From Hyphomicrobiaceae bacterium (GTDB lineage: Bacteria; Pseudomonadota; Alphaproteobacteria; Rhizobiales; Methyloligellaceae): 64,000 bases of DNA. The notes beneath the pieces were generated by a model, which was not told where the DNA came from, searched no databases, and was given only the letters and a program-made list of their open reading frames with translations. Below, one piece after another: positions 53,198 through 62,727 of the stretch. A program made the translations under genes and the position numbers. Where the stretch lies: the NCBI GenBank assembly GCA_020637815.1, contig JACKJS010000001.1, positions 372,001 through 436,000 of the forward strand, read 5' to 3'. Positions within the stretch are counted from its first letter, which is position 1. Every line of letters begins with the position of its first letter.

Positions 53198-54463
53198 TCA
53201 GGCGCTGGTGCCGACCTCCTCCTGCCGGTCGGAGTAGATCCGCAACGGCCGCGCCTTGCCATCGACCACCTCGGCGCTAATCACGACCTCTTCGACCCCG
53301 CGCATGCTGGGCAGCTCGAACATCGTGTCGAGCAGGATACCCTCCATGATGGAGCGGAGACCGCGGGCGCCCGTCTTGCGTTCGATGGCCTTCTTGGCGA
53401 TGGCAAGCAGCGCTTCGTCGGCAAACGAAAGCTGCACGTCCTCCATTTCGAACAGCCGCTGATATTGGCGCACCAGGGCATTCTTCGGCTCGGTCAGGAT
53501 GCGGATCAGCGCGCTCTCGTCGAGATCGTCGAGTGTGGCGATCACCGGAACACGGCCGATGAATTCGGGGATGAGGCCGAATCTCAGCAGGTCTTCCGGC
53601 TCGATTTTCCGCAGAATATCGCCCGTGCGGCGCTCGTCGACCATCTCCACCTTGGCGCCGAATCCGATCGAGGTGGACCGGCCGCGTGCCGAGATGATCT
53701 TCTCGAGGCCAGCAAACGCACCGCCGCATACGAACAGAATGTTCGTGGTGTCGACTTGCAGGAACTCCTGCTGCGGATGCTTTCGGCCGCCTTGCGGGGG
53801 CACCGAGGCGACGGTCCCTTCCATGATCTTCAGAAGCGCCTGCTGTACGCCCTCACCCGAAACGTCGCGGGTGATAGAGGGATTGTCGGACTTCCGGCTG
53901 ATCTTATCGACCTCATCGATATAAACGATGCCGCGCTGCGCCCGCTCGACGTTGTAGTCGGCCGACTGCAGCAGCTTCAGAATGATGTTCTCGACATCCT
54001 CGCCGACATAGCCCGCTTCCGTCAGCGTGGTCGCGTCAGCCATCGTGAAGGGCACGTCCAAAATGCGGGCCAGAGTTTGCGCGAGCAACGTTTTGCCGCA
54101 GCCCGTGGGGCCGATCAGAAGGATGTTCGACTTGGCGAGCTCCACGTCCGAGTTCTTCCCGGAGTGATTCAACCGCTTGTAGTGGTTGTGGACGGCAACC
54201 GAGAGTACGCGCTTAGCGTAGTCCTGGCCGATGACGTAATCGTCGAGAACTTGGCAAATCTCCTGGGGCGTCGGGACGCCATCGCGGGACTTCACGAGTG
54301 AACTCTTGTTCTCTTCGCGAATAATGTCCATGCAAAGCTCAACGCATTCATCGCAGATGAACACGGTCGGCCCAGCGATAAGCTTGCGGACCTCGTGCTG
54401 GCTCTTGCCGCAGAAAGAGCAGTAGAGGGTATTTTTGGAGTCCGTTCCGCTCACCTTGCTCAT
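53198..54463 (-). CDS. clpX: ATP-dependent Clp protease ATP-binding subunit ClpX
   Basis: AAA+ unfoldase that feeds substrates to ClpP; in alphaproteobacteria it degrades cell-cycle regulators. The 421-aa protein has the N-terminal zinc domain (Cys15, 18, 37, 40), Walker A GPTGCGKT at 118-125, Walker B IVYIDEVDKI, and the ClpP-docking IGF-type loop region as FGLIPEFIGR. It is 295 bases downstream of clpP, a larger gap than in E. coli, so it may have a promoter of its own. Confidence 0.98.
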   Translation of the reverse strand: MSKVSGTDSKNTLYCSFCGKSQHEVRKLIAGPTVFICDECVELCMDIIREENKSSLVKSRDGVPTPQEICQVLDDYVIGQDYAKRVLSVAVHNHYKRLNHSGKNSDVELAKSNILLIGPTGCGKTLLAQTLARILDVPFTMADATTLTEAGYVGEDVENIILKLLQSADYNVERAQRGIVYIDEVDKISRKSDNPSITRDVSGEGVQQALLKIMEGTVASVPPQGGRKHPQQEFLQVDTTNILFVCGGAFAGLEKIISARGRSTSIGFGAKVEMVDERRTGDILRKIEPEDLLRFGLIPEFIGRVPVIATLDDLDESALIRILTEPKNALVRQYQRLFEMEDVQLSFADEALLAIAKKAIERKTGARGLRSIMEGILLDTMFELPSMRGVEEVVISAEVVDGKARPLRIYSDRQEEVGTSA

Positions 54464-54758
54464 TCCTCAATATCCAATTGTTCTTGGTTGCTGCTCAACG
54501 CGTGCGGTACGCCGCGCGCGTCCCAATGGCCAAATCCGCCAGGCAAGGCGATGGCAACTCCTCTAGAAATGGAGCGCGACTTCCAATCTGACCATGTTGA
54601 GGGGGCACTGATCAAGGATTGATTAATCGCACAAATCCTCGCTGTAGGCCAAATCCTGAGTCGGCATGGTGGCACGATTTGCGCCGTGCCGCCAAGGCCC
54701 TCGGCCAGCCGAAAACCTCATAGCCCTAATGGCACATTGCCGGCGCGCGCGACGAGGC

Positions 54759-55409
54759 TCAAGTTGCCGATGCCGTCACTTCTTCCTTCGTTTCCTCGGC
54801 CTGCCGCTTGTTGACCACCTCGTCGACCAGACCGAATTTGCGCGCCTCTTCGGCCGTAAAGAAGAAGTCGCGATCCAGCGTCTGCTCGATCGTGCTGTAA
54901 TCCTTGCCGGTGTGATGGACATAGATCTCATTCAGCCGGCGCTTCATTTTGATGATGTCCTCGGCGTGGCGCTCGATGTCGCTCGCCTGACCCTGGAAGC
55001 CGCCGGATGGCTGATGGAGCATGATCCGGGCGTTCGGCAGCGCATAGCGCATTCCCTTCTCTCCCGCGCACAGCAACAGAGATCCCATGGACGCGGCCTG
55101 GCCGATGCACAAGGTCGAGACAGGCGGCCGTACGAATTGCATCGTGTCGTAGATCGCCATTCCCGACGTCACCACGCCACCTGGCGAATTGATGTACATC
55201 GAGATCTCTTTCTTGGGGTTCTCGGCCTCCAAAAACAGAAGCTGCGCGGTGATGAGCGAGGCCACGTGGTCCTCGATGGGGCCCGTGACGAAGATGATCC
55301 GCTCCTTGAGCAGGCGCGAATAGATGTCGTAGGCGCGCTCGCCGCGATTGGTTTGCTCGACCACCATGGGAACGAGCGTGCTCATGTATGTTTCGACCGG
55401 ATTTTGCAT
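54759..55409 (-). CDS. clpP: ATP-dependent Clp protease proteolytic subunit
   Basis: Serine protease that forms the two-ring chamber used by ClpX and ClpA. The 216-aa sequence has the catalytic triad Ser107 (GQAASMG), His132 (MLHQPSGG) and Asp181 (DRDFFF). The N-terminal propeptide is short. It lies between tig and clpX, the common tig-clpP-clpX-lon arrangement. Confidence 0.98.
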   Translation of the reverse strand: MQNPVETYMSTLVPMVVEQTNRGERAYDIYSRLLKERIIFVTGPIEDHVASLITAQLLFLEAENPKKEISMYINSPGGVVTSGMAIYDTMQFVRPPVSTLCIGQAASMGSLLLCAGEKGMRYALPNARIMLHQPSGGFQGQASDIERHAEDIIKMKRRLNEIYVHHTGKDYSTIEQTLDRDFFFTAEEARKFGLVDEVVNKRQAEETKEEVTASAT

Positions 55410-55586
55410 GAATATCCTGTTTCTCGGGGCGGATGGGCCGGCAAGCGCCGGCCCGTGATTCGCCCTTGGGGGGTTTCCCGAAAATATGTGCTCGGGACCG
55501 GAAACGGAAGAGGCCTCGCCGCCCTTCGTTAAAGGCCCTTGGACCCTGCTCCTTTGGCCCAGCCCCCTGCCGTTTGGCGCGAACGG

Positions 55587-57011
55587 CTAGTGATCATGCT
55601 CGTGATCGTGGTCATGATCGTGGTCGTGATCATGCCCGTGATCGTGGTCATGATCGTGATCATGCCCACGGCCGTCGTCCAGGTCCTTGTAGAGATCATC
55701 GAGGCTCACGTCCTTGTCGGAGACCTTGGCGAGTTCGAGGATGTAGTCCACCACTTTGTCCTCGAAGATCGGCGCGCGGAGTTCCGCCAGGGCTTGCGGC
55801 GTGTTGCGGTAGAAGTCGTAGACTTGCCGCTCCTGACCCGGGAATTGGCGGATGCGTTCGATCAGCGCCTTATTGACCTCGTCGTCCGAGACCGTGATTT
55901 CGTTCGTCGATCCGATCTCCGAGAGCAAAAGGCCGAGCCGGACCCGCCGCTCGGCGATGCCGCGATACTCTTCCTTGGCCTTCTCCTCGGTCGTGCCCTC
56001 GTCCTCGAACGTCTTCTTCGAATGTTCGAGGTCGTGCATCACCTGATCCCAGATCGCGTTGAACTCGTTCTCCACGAGGGTCGGCGGGAGTTCGAAATTG
56101 TGTCCTTCGTTGAGGGCGTCGAGCAAGGCACGCTTCACCTTCAAGCGCGAAGCCATGTTGCGATCGAACTCAAGGCGTCCCTTTACCGTCTCGCGCATTT
56201 GGGTGACGGATTCGGCGCCGAGGCTCTTGGCGAAGTCGTCGTCGAGTGTCGGGGTTTCCGGCGCGGCGACTTCCTTGACTTTGATTTCAAACGTAACGGC
56301 CTTACCGGCGAGCTTCGGCTCGCCATATTCTTCGGGGAAGGTCGCGTCGACGACCTTCTCTTCGCCGGCTTTCACGCCCATCAAGCCCTCTTCGAAGCCA
56401 GGGATGAAGCCGCCGGCTCCGAGCGTAATCGGTGCGTCCGTCGCGGTGCCACCCTCGAAGGCCTCGCCGTCGAGCTTGCCGACGAAATCGATCGTGACGC
56501 GGTCGCCCTTCTCCGCAGCGCCGTCTTTCGGCTTGTAGGCCTGGTTGGTGGCGAGGATGCGCTCAACCGCCTCGTCGATGTCCTTGTCCGCAACCGGCGT
56601 CGTCGGACGTTCGAGGGTGATCGTGCTGAGATCCATCACGTCCACCTTCGGAAGGACCTCGAAGGTCATCGTGTAGGATAGATCGCCGGTGCCCTCGAAG
56701 ATTTGGTTGATCTCGGCTTCGTCCTCGGGAAGCGAGACCTTCGGTTGGAAGGCTGGGCGCTCCTCGCGTTCCGAAATGGCCTTCTGGCTCGTCTCCTGAA
56801 CCGCCTGCTGCACGACCTCGGCCATGACCGAACGGCCATAGACTTTGCGCAAATGCTCTTTCGGCACCCGGCCGGGGCGAAATCCCTTGATGCGAGCCTT
56901 GCCCTTCAGTTCCTCGAGGCGAGAGGCCAGCTTTTCCTCGAGCTCGTCCGCGCCGACCACGACTTTGAGTTCGCGGCGCAGGCCCTCTGCATTTGTCTCC
57001 GTGACGTTCAT
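55587..57011 (-). CDS. tig: Trigger factor with a His/Asp-rich C-terminal tail
   Basis: Ribosome-bound chaperone and peptidyl-prolyl isomerase, 474 aa. The ribosome-binding motif GFRPGRVPKEHL is near residue 45, the FKBP domain (GDRVTIDFVGKLDGEAFEGG region) spans about 155-245, and the C-terminal chaperone arms follow. The last 26 residues (449-474) alternate His and Asp and include 13 His, a stretch not part of the usual fold and able to bind Ni, Zn or Cu. The frame opens at a TTG 63 bases earlier, but MNVTETNAEGLRR at 57011 is the family start. Confidence 0.96.
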   Translation of the reverse strand: MNVTETNAEGLRRELKVVVGADELEEKLASRLEELKGKARIKGFRPGRVPKEHLRKVYGRSVMAEVVQQAVQETSQKAISEREERPAFQPKVSLPEDEAEINQIFEGTGDLSYTMTFEVLPKVDVMDLSTITLERPTTPVADKDIDEAVERILATNQAYKPKDGAAEKGDRVTIDFVGKLDGEAFEGGTATDAPITLGAGGFIPGFEEGLMGVKAGEEKVVDATFPEEYGEPKLAGKAVTFEIKVKEVAAPETPTLDDDFAKSLGAESVTQMRETVKGRLEFDRNMASRLKVKRALLDALNEGHNFELPPTLVENEFNAIWDQVMHDLEHSKKTFEDEGTTEEKAKEEYRGIAERRVRLGLLLSEIGSTNEITVSDDEVNKALIERIRQFPGQERQVYDFYRNTPQALAELRAPIFEDKVVDYILELAKVSDKDVSLDDLYKDLDDGRGHDHDHDHDHGHDHDHDHDHDHEHDH

Positions 57012-57099
57012 ACCGTCAATCCACCATTCCTTCGGCGCCGAGGCGGCGCTTTCTTCCCTTGTCAATCTGGCCAACGAAGTTGTGAGTCAACGCGTTGGT

Positions 57100-57184
<85 letters not shown>

Positions 57185-57358
57185 CTTGGGGAGTTGCGCG
57201 AAGGATATCCGCATCGAACCCCACTCGCGGCTCTATATACACATGGGGTTTCCCGGCTGCTAGGGCCCAATGTGCCTGGATTGGGGCCGGGCGCCGGATC
57301 GTGTGGCCGGGCTGCGCCTCAAGCCCCGCGTGTATGCTCTCGTTGGCATGCACCGGAG

Positions 57359-57454
57359 AATAGGATGCCAAAGAGCACTGGTATCGTGGGATTTCCTCGA
57401 CTTGCGGCAAGCTCCGGCCATCATTAGGTTGCCTGGAAAATAGGATTCCCAAAG
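57359..57454 (+). repeat. Pair of near-identical 15-16 base direct repeats upstream of cysK
   Basis: AATAGGATGCCAAAG at 57359-57373 and AATAGGATTCCCAAAG at 57439-57454 are 80 bases apart, and the second ends 10 bases before the cysK start. They could be regulator sites or a small duplication. No known operator is recognised. Confidence 0.4.
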
Positions 57455-57464
57455 GTTTTTCCCC

Positions 57465-58499
57465 GTGACCTACCGCAACGGCATTCTCGAGGCGATCGGC
57501 AACACGCCGCTCATCAAGCTCAAACGCGCATCCGAAGAGACGGGCTGCACGATTCTCGGCAAGGCCGAGTTCATGAACCCAGGCCAGTCGGTGAAGGACC
57601 GCGCCGCCCTGTTCATCATTCGCGACGCCATGGATAAGGGCCAGCTCAGACCGGGCGGGACCGTGGTGGAGGGCACGGCCGGCAATACGGGAATCGGCTT
57701 GGCGCTTGTGGGCGATGCGCTCGGCCTTAAGACCGTGATCGTCATTCCCGAGACCCAGTCGGACGAAAAGAAGGACATGCTCCGCCTGGCTGGGGCTCAG
57801 CTGATCGAAGTGCCCGCCGTGCCCTATAGGAACGACAACAACTACGTGAAATATTCGGGGCGCCTCGCCGAAACCCTTTCGAAGACCGAGCACAATGGCG
57901 CGATCTGGGCCAACCAGTTCGACAACGTGGCGAACCGTCAGGGCCATATCGAAACGACCGCCCAGGAGATTTGGCGCGACACGGATGGCAAGGTCGACGG
58001 GTTCATCTGCGCCGTGGGCACGGGCGGCACGCTCGCCGGGGTCTCGATGGGACTGAAGGCGCACAATCCCAACGTGACGATCGGGATCGCCGATCCGATG
58101 GGCGCGGCGCTTTACAACTATTACAAGCATGGCGAGCTCAAGGCCGAAGGCAGCTCCATCACCGAAGGGATCGGCCAAGGGCGTATCACAGCCAATCTCG
58201 AAGGCGCCGTGGTCGACGAAGCCTTCCAGATCCCCGATGCCGAAGCTCTCGATGTGGTCTTCAACCTTCTCGGCGATGAAGGGCTTTGCCTTGGCGGGTC
58301 GAGCGGCGTCAATGTCGCGGGGGCCATGCGGCTTGCCAAGGAGATGGGCCCCGGCCACACCATTGTCACGGTGCTCTGCGATTACGGCACCCGCTATCAG
58401 AGCAGGCTGTTCAATCCCGACTTCCTGCGCGAAAAGGGCTTGCCGGTGCCACCCTGGCTGGCCGAACCTTTTCCTGCGGCCCCGGCCGTATTTGTCTAG
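57465..58499 (+). CDS. cysK: Cysteine synthase (O-acetylserine sulfhydrylase)
   Basis: PLP enzyme that makes cysteine from O-acetylserine and sulfide. The 344-aa protein has the PLP Lys44 in PGQSVKDRAA, the substrate loop EGTAGNTGIGLA, and the phosphate-binding GTGGTLAG. The start is GTG 57465. It is longer than E. coli CysK because of a C-terminal extension rich in Pro, a form often seen in alphaproteobacteria. A cystathionine beta-synthase-like activity cannot be excluded from sequence. It leads the cysK-sseA-metC cluster and is divergent from the tRNA-Leu/tig unit. Confidence 0.93.
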   Translation: MTYRNGILEAIGNTPLIKLKRASEETGCTILGKAEFMNPGQSVKDRAALFIIRDAMDKGQLRPGGTVVEGTAGNTGIGLALVGDALGLKTVIVIPETQSDEKKDMLRLAGAQLIEVPAVPYRNDNNYVKYSGRLAETLSKTEHNGAIWANQFDNVANRQGHIETTAQEIWRDTDGKVDGFICAVGTGGTLAGVSMGLKAHNPNVTIGIADPMGAALYNYYKHGELKAEGSSITEGIGQGRITANLEGAVVDEAFQIPDAEALDVVFNLLGDEGLCLGGSSGVNVAGAMRLAKEMGPGHTIVTVLCDYGTRYQSRLFNPDFLREKGLPVPPWLAEPFPAAPAVFV

Positions 58500-58520
58500 A
58501 TGTGAATTGGAGACCGGAAC

Positions 58521-59372
58521 TTGGCGACGCCGAAGACATGGCTGATTGAGACCGACGAGCTCGAACGCGAGCTCGAGGCCCCAGATTTCGTCATCATCGA
58601 CGCGACCTGGTACTTGCCGGGCGAGGCAAAGAACGCACGCGAAGAGTACCTCTCGGAGCACATTCAAGGCGCGGTGTTTTTCGACATCAACGAGATCGCC
58701 GATGACAAGGCGAAGACGGGCCACATGCTACCGCCCCCCGAGAAATTTTCGTCGCGTATGCGCAAAATGGGCATTGGCGATGGCCAGCGCGTTGTCGTCT
58801 ACGACCGCCAGGGCATGTTCAGCGCGCCGCGCGTTTGGTGGACCTTCCGCGTCATGGGTGCGCAGGACGTCAGTGTACTGAACGGCGGGTTGCCGAAATG
58901 GAAGGCCGAAGGGCGTCCCCTAATGATGGGCGAACCGGCCCCACGCACGCCCCGGCATTTCACGGCGCGCCGGAACCTCGATTTGGTCCGCGATGCCGAC
59001 GACGTCATGCAGGTAATCGCGGACAAATCCGCCGATATCGTCGATGCCCGTTCCGCCGACCGCTTTTCAGGGAAGGCACCTGAGCCGCGCGAGGGCTTGC
59101 GCGCCGGGCACATCCCGGGCGCTATCAACGTCCCTTACGGTCAGGTTCTCAGTCCGGATGGGACGCTGAAATCGGCGGCGGAGCTGCAGGAACTCTTCGC
59201 TGACGTCGGCGTCGATCCGCACAAGCCCGTGGTAACGACCTGCGGGTCCGGGATCACGGCCTGCGTGCTTGCGCTTGCCCTGAACGAAGCCGGCTACCTG
59301 CGAACGTCCGTCTACGACGGGTCTTGGGCCGAATGGGGTGCCGACGACCGTCTGCCGATCGAGACGAGCTAA
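58521..59372 (+). CDS. sseA: 3-mercaptopyruvate sulfurtransferase
   Basis: Two-rhodanese-domain enzyme that moves sulfane sulfur from 3-mercaptopyruvate (or thiosulfate) to an acceptor. In the 283-aa sequence the active site is Cys241 in CGSGITAC, the loop typical of mercaptopyruvate-type rather than thiosulfate-type enzymes. The N-terminal domain (to about 140) lacks a catalytic Cys, as expected. The start codon is TTG at 58521, 21 bases after the cysK stop. Its position beside cysK and metC suggests cysteine and sulfane sulfur turnover. Confidence 0.93.
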   Translation: MATPKTWLIETDELERELEAPDFVIIDATWYLPGEAKNAREEYLSEHIQGAVFFDINEIADDKAKTGHMLPPPEKFSSRMRKMGIGDGQRVVVYDRQGMFSAPRVWWTFRVMGAQDVSVLNGGLPKWKAEGRPLMMGEPAPRTPRHFTARRNLDLVRDADDVMQVIADKSADIVDARSADRFSGKAPEPREGLRAGHIPGAINVPYGQVLSPDGTLKSAAELQELFADVGVDPHKPVVTTCGSGITACVLALALNEAGYLRTSVYDGSWAEWGADDRLPIETS

Positions 59373-59410
59373 TTGGCAACCTGCCTCCCCCGTCCCGCCG
59401 AGAGGCATCC

Positions 59411-60586
59411 ATGAGCAAGACGACGAAGCACAGCAAGTCCGCGACGCGGCTCGTTCATGCGGGCCGCGATCCCCGCCGCTTCGATGGCTTCGTGAACACC
59501 CCCATTTACCGGGGTTCGACCGTCCTGTTTCCGACCTTCGCGAGCCTCCTGGCGGACGACCAGCCTTATAGTTACGGCCGGAACGGCACGCCGACGGTGG
59601 ACGCGCTTCAAGCGGCGCTCGCCGAACTCGAAGGCGGGCACGCGTCTTTCCTCACTCCTTCGGGCCTTTCGGCGATCACGACCGCCCTTCAAAGCTTCGT
59701 ATCGAGCGGCGACCACATCCTGGTCTCCGACAGCGTCTACCGGCCGACGCGCCGGTTCTGCGACACCGTGCTCAAACGGTTCGGCATCGTCACGACCTAT
59801 TACGATCCGCTGATCGGAAGCGGCATCGCCGATCTGATGACCGAGCGGACGCGGCTGGTCTTCACGGAATCTCCAGGCTCGCAAACCTTCGAAGTGCAAG
59901 ACATCCCAGCCATCGCGCAAGCCGCCCACGCGGCAGGCGCCGTTGTCGTCATGGACAACACGTGGGCAACGCCACTCTTCTTCAAGCCGTTCGATCACGG
60001 CGTCGACGTGTCTGTCCATGCGGCGACCAAATATATCGTCGGCCACGCGGACGCGATGCTCGGCGTCGTCACGACGAACGAGGCCACGGCGGCGGCCGTT
60101 GCGAAGACCCACGACGCGCTTGGGCTCTGTCCTGGGCCCGAGGACGTGTATCTCGGGCTTCGCGGCTTGCGCACGCTTGGCGTGCGGCTGCGGCAGCATC
60201 AGGCCTCGGCGCTCACTCTTGCTGACTGGCTGGCCGAACGCCCGGAAGTCGCGCAAGTGATCCATCCGGCCCGGCCCGGCGATCGCGGCCACGATATCTG
60301 GAAGCGCGACTTCACCGGCTCGTCAGGGCTGTTCGCGATCGTTCTGAAGCCGGTGTCGCGCGAGGCCCTTGCCGCCATGCTCGACGATCTCGAACTGTTT
60401 GGGATGGGCTACTCGTGGGGCGGCTATGAAAGCCTGATCCTGCCTATCGATCCGCGTGGCTATCGGACCGCGACGACGTGGCAGACAGAAGGCCCTGCCT
60501 TGCGGCTGCACGCCGGTCTCGAAGACTTGGACGATCTTAAAGCGGATCTGGAGGCGGGTTTCGAGCGAATGGCCCTTCTAGGCTAA
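59411..60586 (+). CDS. metC: Cystathionine beta-lyase
   Basis: PLP enzyme of the Cys/Met metabolism family, 391 aa. The PLP lysine is Lys207 in SVHAATKYIVGHADAM. The upstream TPSGLSAITTAL and the C-terminal GYSWGGYESL are typical of the MetC branch, which cleaves cystathionine to homocysteine. Related gamma-lyases and synthases share the fold, so the exact reaction is inferred from subfamily motifs. ATG 59411 (MSKTTKHSKSATRLVHAG) is preferred over an upstream in-frame ATG that overlaps sseA. Confidence 0.92.
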   Translation: MSKTTKHSKSATRLVHAGRDPRRFDGFVNTPIYRGSTVLFPTFASLLADDQPYSYGRNGTPTVDALQAALAELEGGHASFLTPSGLSAITTALQSFVSSGDHILVSDSVYRPTRRFCDTVLKRFGIVTTYYDPLIGSGIADLMTERTRLVFTESPGSQTFEVQDIPAIAQAAHAAGAVVVMDNTWATPLFFKPFDHGVDVSVHAATKYIVGHADAMLGVVTTNEATAAAVAKTHDALGLCPGPEDVYLGLRGLRTLGVRLRQHQASALTLADWLAERPEVAQVIHPARPGDRGHDIWKRDFTGSSGLFAIVLKPVSREALAAMLDDLELFGMGYSWGGYESLILPIDPRGYRTATTWQTEGPALRLHAGLEDLDDLKADLEAGFERMALLG

Positions 60587-60640
60587 ACGCCCCGCCGGCC
60601 CCGACTACGGCAACCGCACGCGACGTGCCGGCATTTCCAA

Positions 60641-61699
60641 TCAGCTGAAGTGGTAGAACACCACGAGAGTGATGAGATAGACCAGCAGCACCAGCGCGGA
60701 GTCGATCCCCATCCGCAAGAACGTCCGGCGTGAACGGATGATGAGACCGGCAAGGTAGATCGCGGTCACCAGGATGCCCGAGATGATCGCGAAGGCCGTG
60801 CCCTTGTCGATTTTCCCGAGAATTGGCGCGCCGCGATAAACGAGATCCGCAGGCAGCACCATCGCCACCATCAAGAGATTGCTGCCGAAGATATTGGAAA
60901 TCGCCATGCTGTAGGCGCCGATCCGCACGGCCGAGATGGTTGTGCTCACCTCGGGCAGCGACGTCGCCGTGGCCAGAAGCGTCATGCCGACAAAGCTCGA
61001 TCCGAGTCCGGTCTGTTCGGCGATGGCGGCCGAGCTTGCGATGAGCGCGAGGCCGCAGATCAGAATCGCGGCGCCCATCAACGCGAACCCGACGACGAGT
61101 CCCGCCGTTCCCATCTGGTCCGTACTCGCGGCGCTTCCGGAATCCTCCGCGAGATGCGGCAGCGCCGCGTCAATGCTCTCCACGGGAATCCACGATTGGA
61201 CGCCGTCATAGTGCCGGAGCATCGCCACGATCCCGACATAGGCGAGCGCGAGCAGGAGCGTCCCGAGTCCGATGCCGAACGGGAGCGCGAACTCTCCGAC
61301 AGCGTGCAGACCCAGAAGCATCGCGAGGAGCGCGATAAGCAGGGCGGCCTCGAGCACCGACGTGGGGCCGCGTGGATAGGAGGTCAGCGCGTAGGATACG
61401 AGGAAGAGGTCCACCACGGCCAAGATCGCCGTCTGCATGGTGATGCCGCCGAACATATTGCCGAGAACCAGCTTGGCCTCGCCGATATGCGCGCCATAGA
61501 TCGTGGTCACCAGTTCGGGGAGCGACGTCGCGGCCGCGACGAAAATCAGCCCCATGAAGGCTTGCCCGATACGTTTTCGCGCGGCGAGCGCATCGGCAAA
61601 GATCGCCAGCCGCGTTCCGGCGAGCCACACACCGATGGCCGCGCCGAGAAACACAGCGAATGTTACGGGGACGGGAAACTGCGCAAGAACGGAGATCAA
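60641..61699 (-). CDS. CaCA-family (sodium/calcium exchanger-like) membrane protein
   Basis: A 352-aa membrane protein with about ten helices in two inverted halves. Each half has the alpha-repeat of the cation/Ca2+ exchanger superfamily: AATSLPELVTTIYGA near residue 56, and ATATSLPEVSTTISAVRIG with ISNIFGSN in the second half. The acidic residues of these repeats form the ion site. The ion pair (Na+, H+ or K+ against Ca2+) cannot be told from sequence. It is convergent with metC and probably a single-gene unit. Confidence 0.85.
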   Translation of the reverse strand: MISVLAQFPVPVTFAVFLGAAIGVWLAGTRLAIFADALAARKRIGQAFMGLIFVAAATSLPELVTTIYGAHIGEAKLVLGNMFGGITMQTAILAVVDLFLVSYALTSYPRGPTSVLEAALLIALLAMLLGLHAVGEFALPFGIGLGTLLLALAYVGIVAMLRHYDGVQSWIPVESIDAALPHLAEDSGSAASTDQMGTAGLVVGFALMGAAILICGLALIASSAAIAEQTGLGSSFVGMTLLATATSLPEVSTTISAVRIGAYSMAISNIFGSNLLMVAMVLPADLVYRGAPILGKIDKGTAFAIISGILVTAIYLAGLIIRSRRTFLRMGIDSALVLLVYLITLVVFYHFS

Positions 61700-61797
61700 G
61701 CGTGTCTTCTCGTTACGGTTCGACGCGGCCTGCCGGTTTGTCTCGAACGCCCCTGCCCCAGGTCACCGAGCCTGCAGCAATACGGGCCGGCCTGTCG

Positions 61798-62727
61798 TCA
61801 CTTCTTTTGCTTGGGCTTCTTTGCCGTGTCCGGTTGGGCGGCGCCAAGCTTGTAGGCCGCCAAGGTGTTGTCGAGCATCATGGGGATGAGAACCAGCTTC
61901 TTATCGCTAAGATAAAGCAAATCCGCGCTGCCCTGATTGAGGTCGATCAGCTGGTCGGCCTTGCCTTTCACATCGACCTTGTAGAGCGCCCCGTCGGCCC
62001 AATCGGTGACGAGGTATCCCCCGGCCTCGAGCGCGCCGAGACCGTCGAGATTTCCGATCGGCTTGCCGAGAGGCTTCACCGACTTGTCCTCGATGTCGAT
62101 TGCGTACAACCCCGCCGGCTCTCGCTCCTGGCCGACGCTCTTCATGCGCCCCAGCGATGCCACGACTAGCTTTCCGTCCTGCACCAAAAGGCCGTTGGGG
62201 CCGTTCAAGACATCGTCCGTCAGCCACGGCTCGAACACGCCGTCCTTCAGCCGCCAAATCGTGTTCATCGGCGTGTCGGAGACGTACACGGTGCCGTCCT
62301 CCGCCACAGCGACGTCGTTCAGGAAGATCGCCCCTTTCGCCTTGTGACGTTTCTCGATGCTCCCGGACGCCGCACTCACTTCCACCAGCGTATCGACGTC
62401 GGCGACGTAGAGCGTGCGGTCGTAGAGCCCCATGCCCGTCGGCGAATTGATGCCCTTCGCCCAACTGCGCTTGAGAATGGTGCCGTCCGGTTTGATACGG
62501 GAAATGAAGCCGTTGCCGTCCTTCTGCATGACGGCGCCGTTGATATTCGTGACGAACAGGACATCGGTCACGGGGTCGTAGATCACGGATTCAGGCTGGG
62601 CGAGCCCCTTCGCCTCCCATTCGAGGACTGGGGTTTGCGCATATGCCGCGCTGGATGCGATGAGAAAGCAGGTAAGACCGACCGTCAGGCAGTTCAGTCG
62701 CCCAAGCCGGCTCATAGCAGAGGCCAT
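61798..62727 (-). CDS. Secreted SMP-30/gluconolactonase-like beta-propeller protein
   Basis: A 309-aa protein. ATG 62727 gives an N-terminal signal peptide (hydrophobic CLTVGLTCFLIASSAAYAQ, cleavage after AYA near residue 31), so it is likely periplasmic. The body repeats four-stranded blades with patterns such as DPVTDVLFVTN, DRTLYVADVD and EDGTVYVSD, which match SMP-30/NHL-type propellers. The C-terminus is Lys-rich. Upstream in-frame ATGs exist but add no recognisable sequence. The substrate is unknown; some relatives hydrolyse sugar lactones and others only bind. Confidence 0.8.
   Translation of the reverse strand: MASAMSRLGRLNCLTVGLTCFLIASSAAYAQTPVLEWEAKGLAQPESVIYDPVTDVLFVTNINGAVMQKDGNGFISRIKPDGTILKRSWAKGINSPTGMGLYDRTLYVADVDTLVEVSAASGSIEKRHKAKGAIFLNDVAVAEDGTVYVSDTPMNTIWRLKDGVFEPWLTDDVLNGPNGLLVQDGKLVVASLGRMKSVGQEREPAGLYAIDIEDKSVKPLGKPIGNLDGLGALEAGGYLVTDWADGALYKVDVKGKADQLIDLNQGSADLLYLSDKKLVLIPMMLDNTLAAYKLGAAQPDTAKKPKQKK

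Noticed and set aside
57185..57464. Possible SAM or other riboswitch before the sulfur cluster
   Set aside because: I looked for riboswitch hallmarks in the 280 bases and found none I could name; only the direct repeats stand out.
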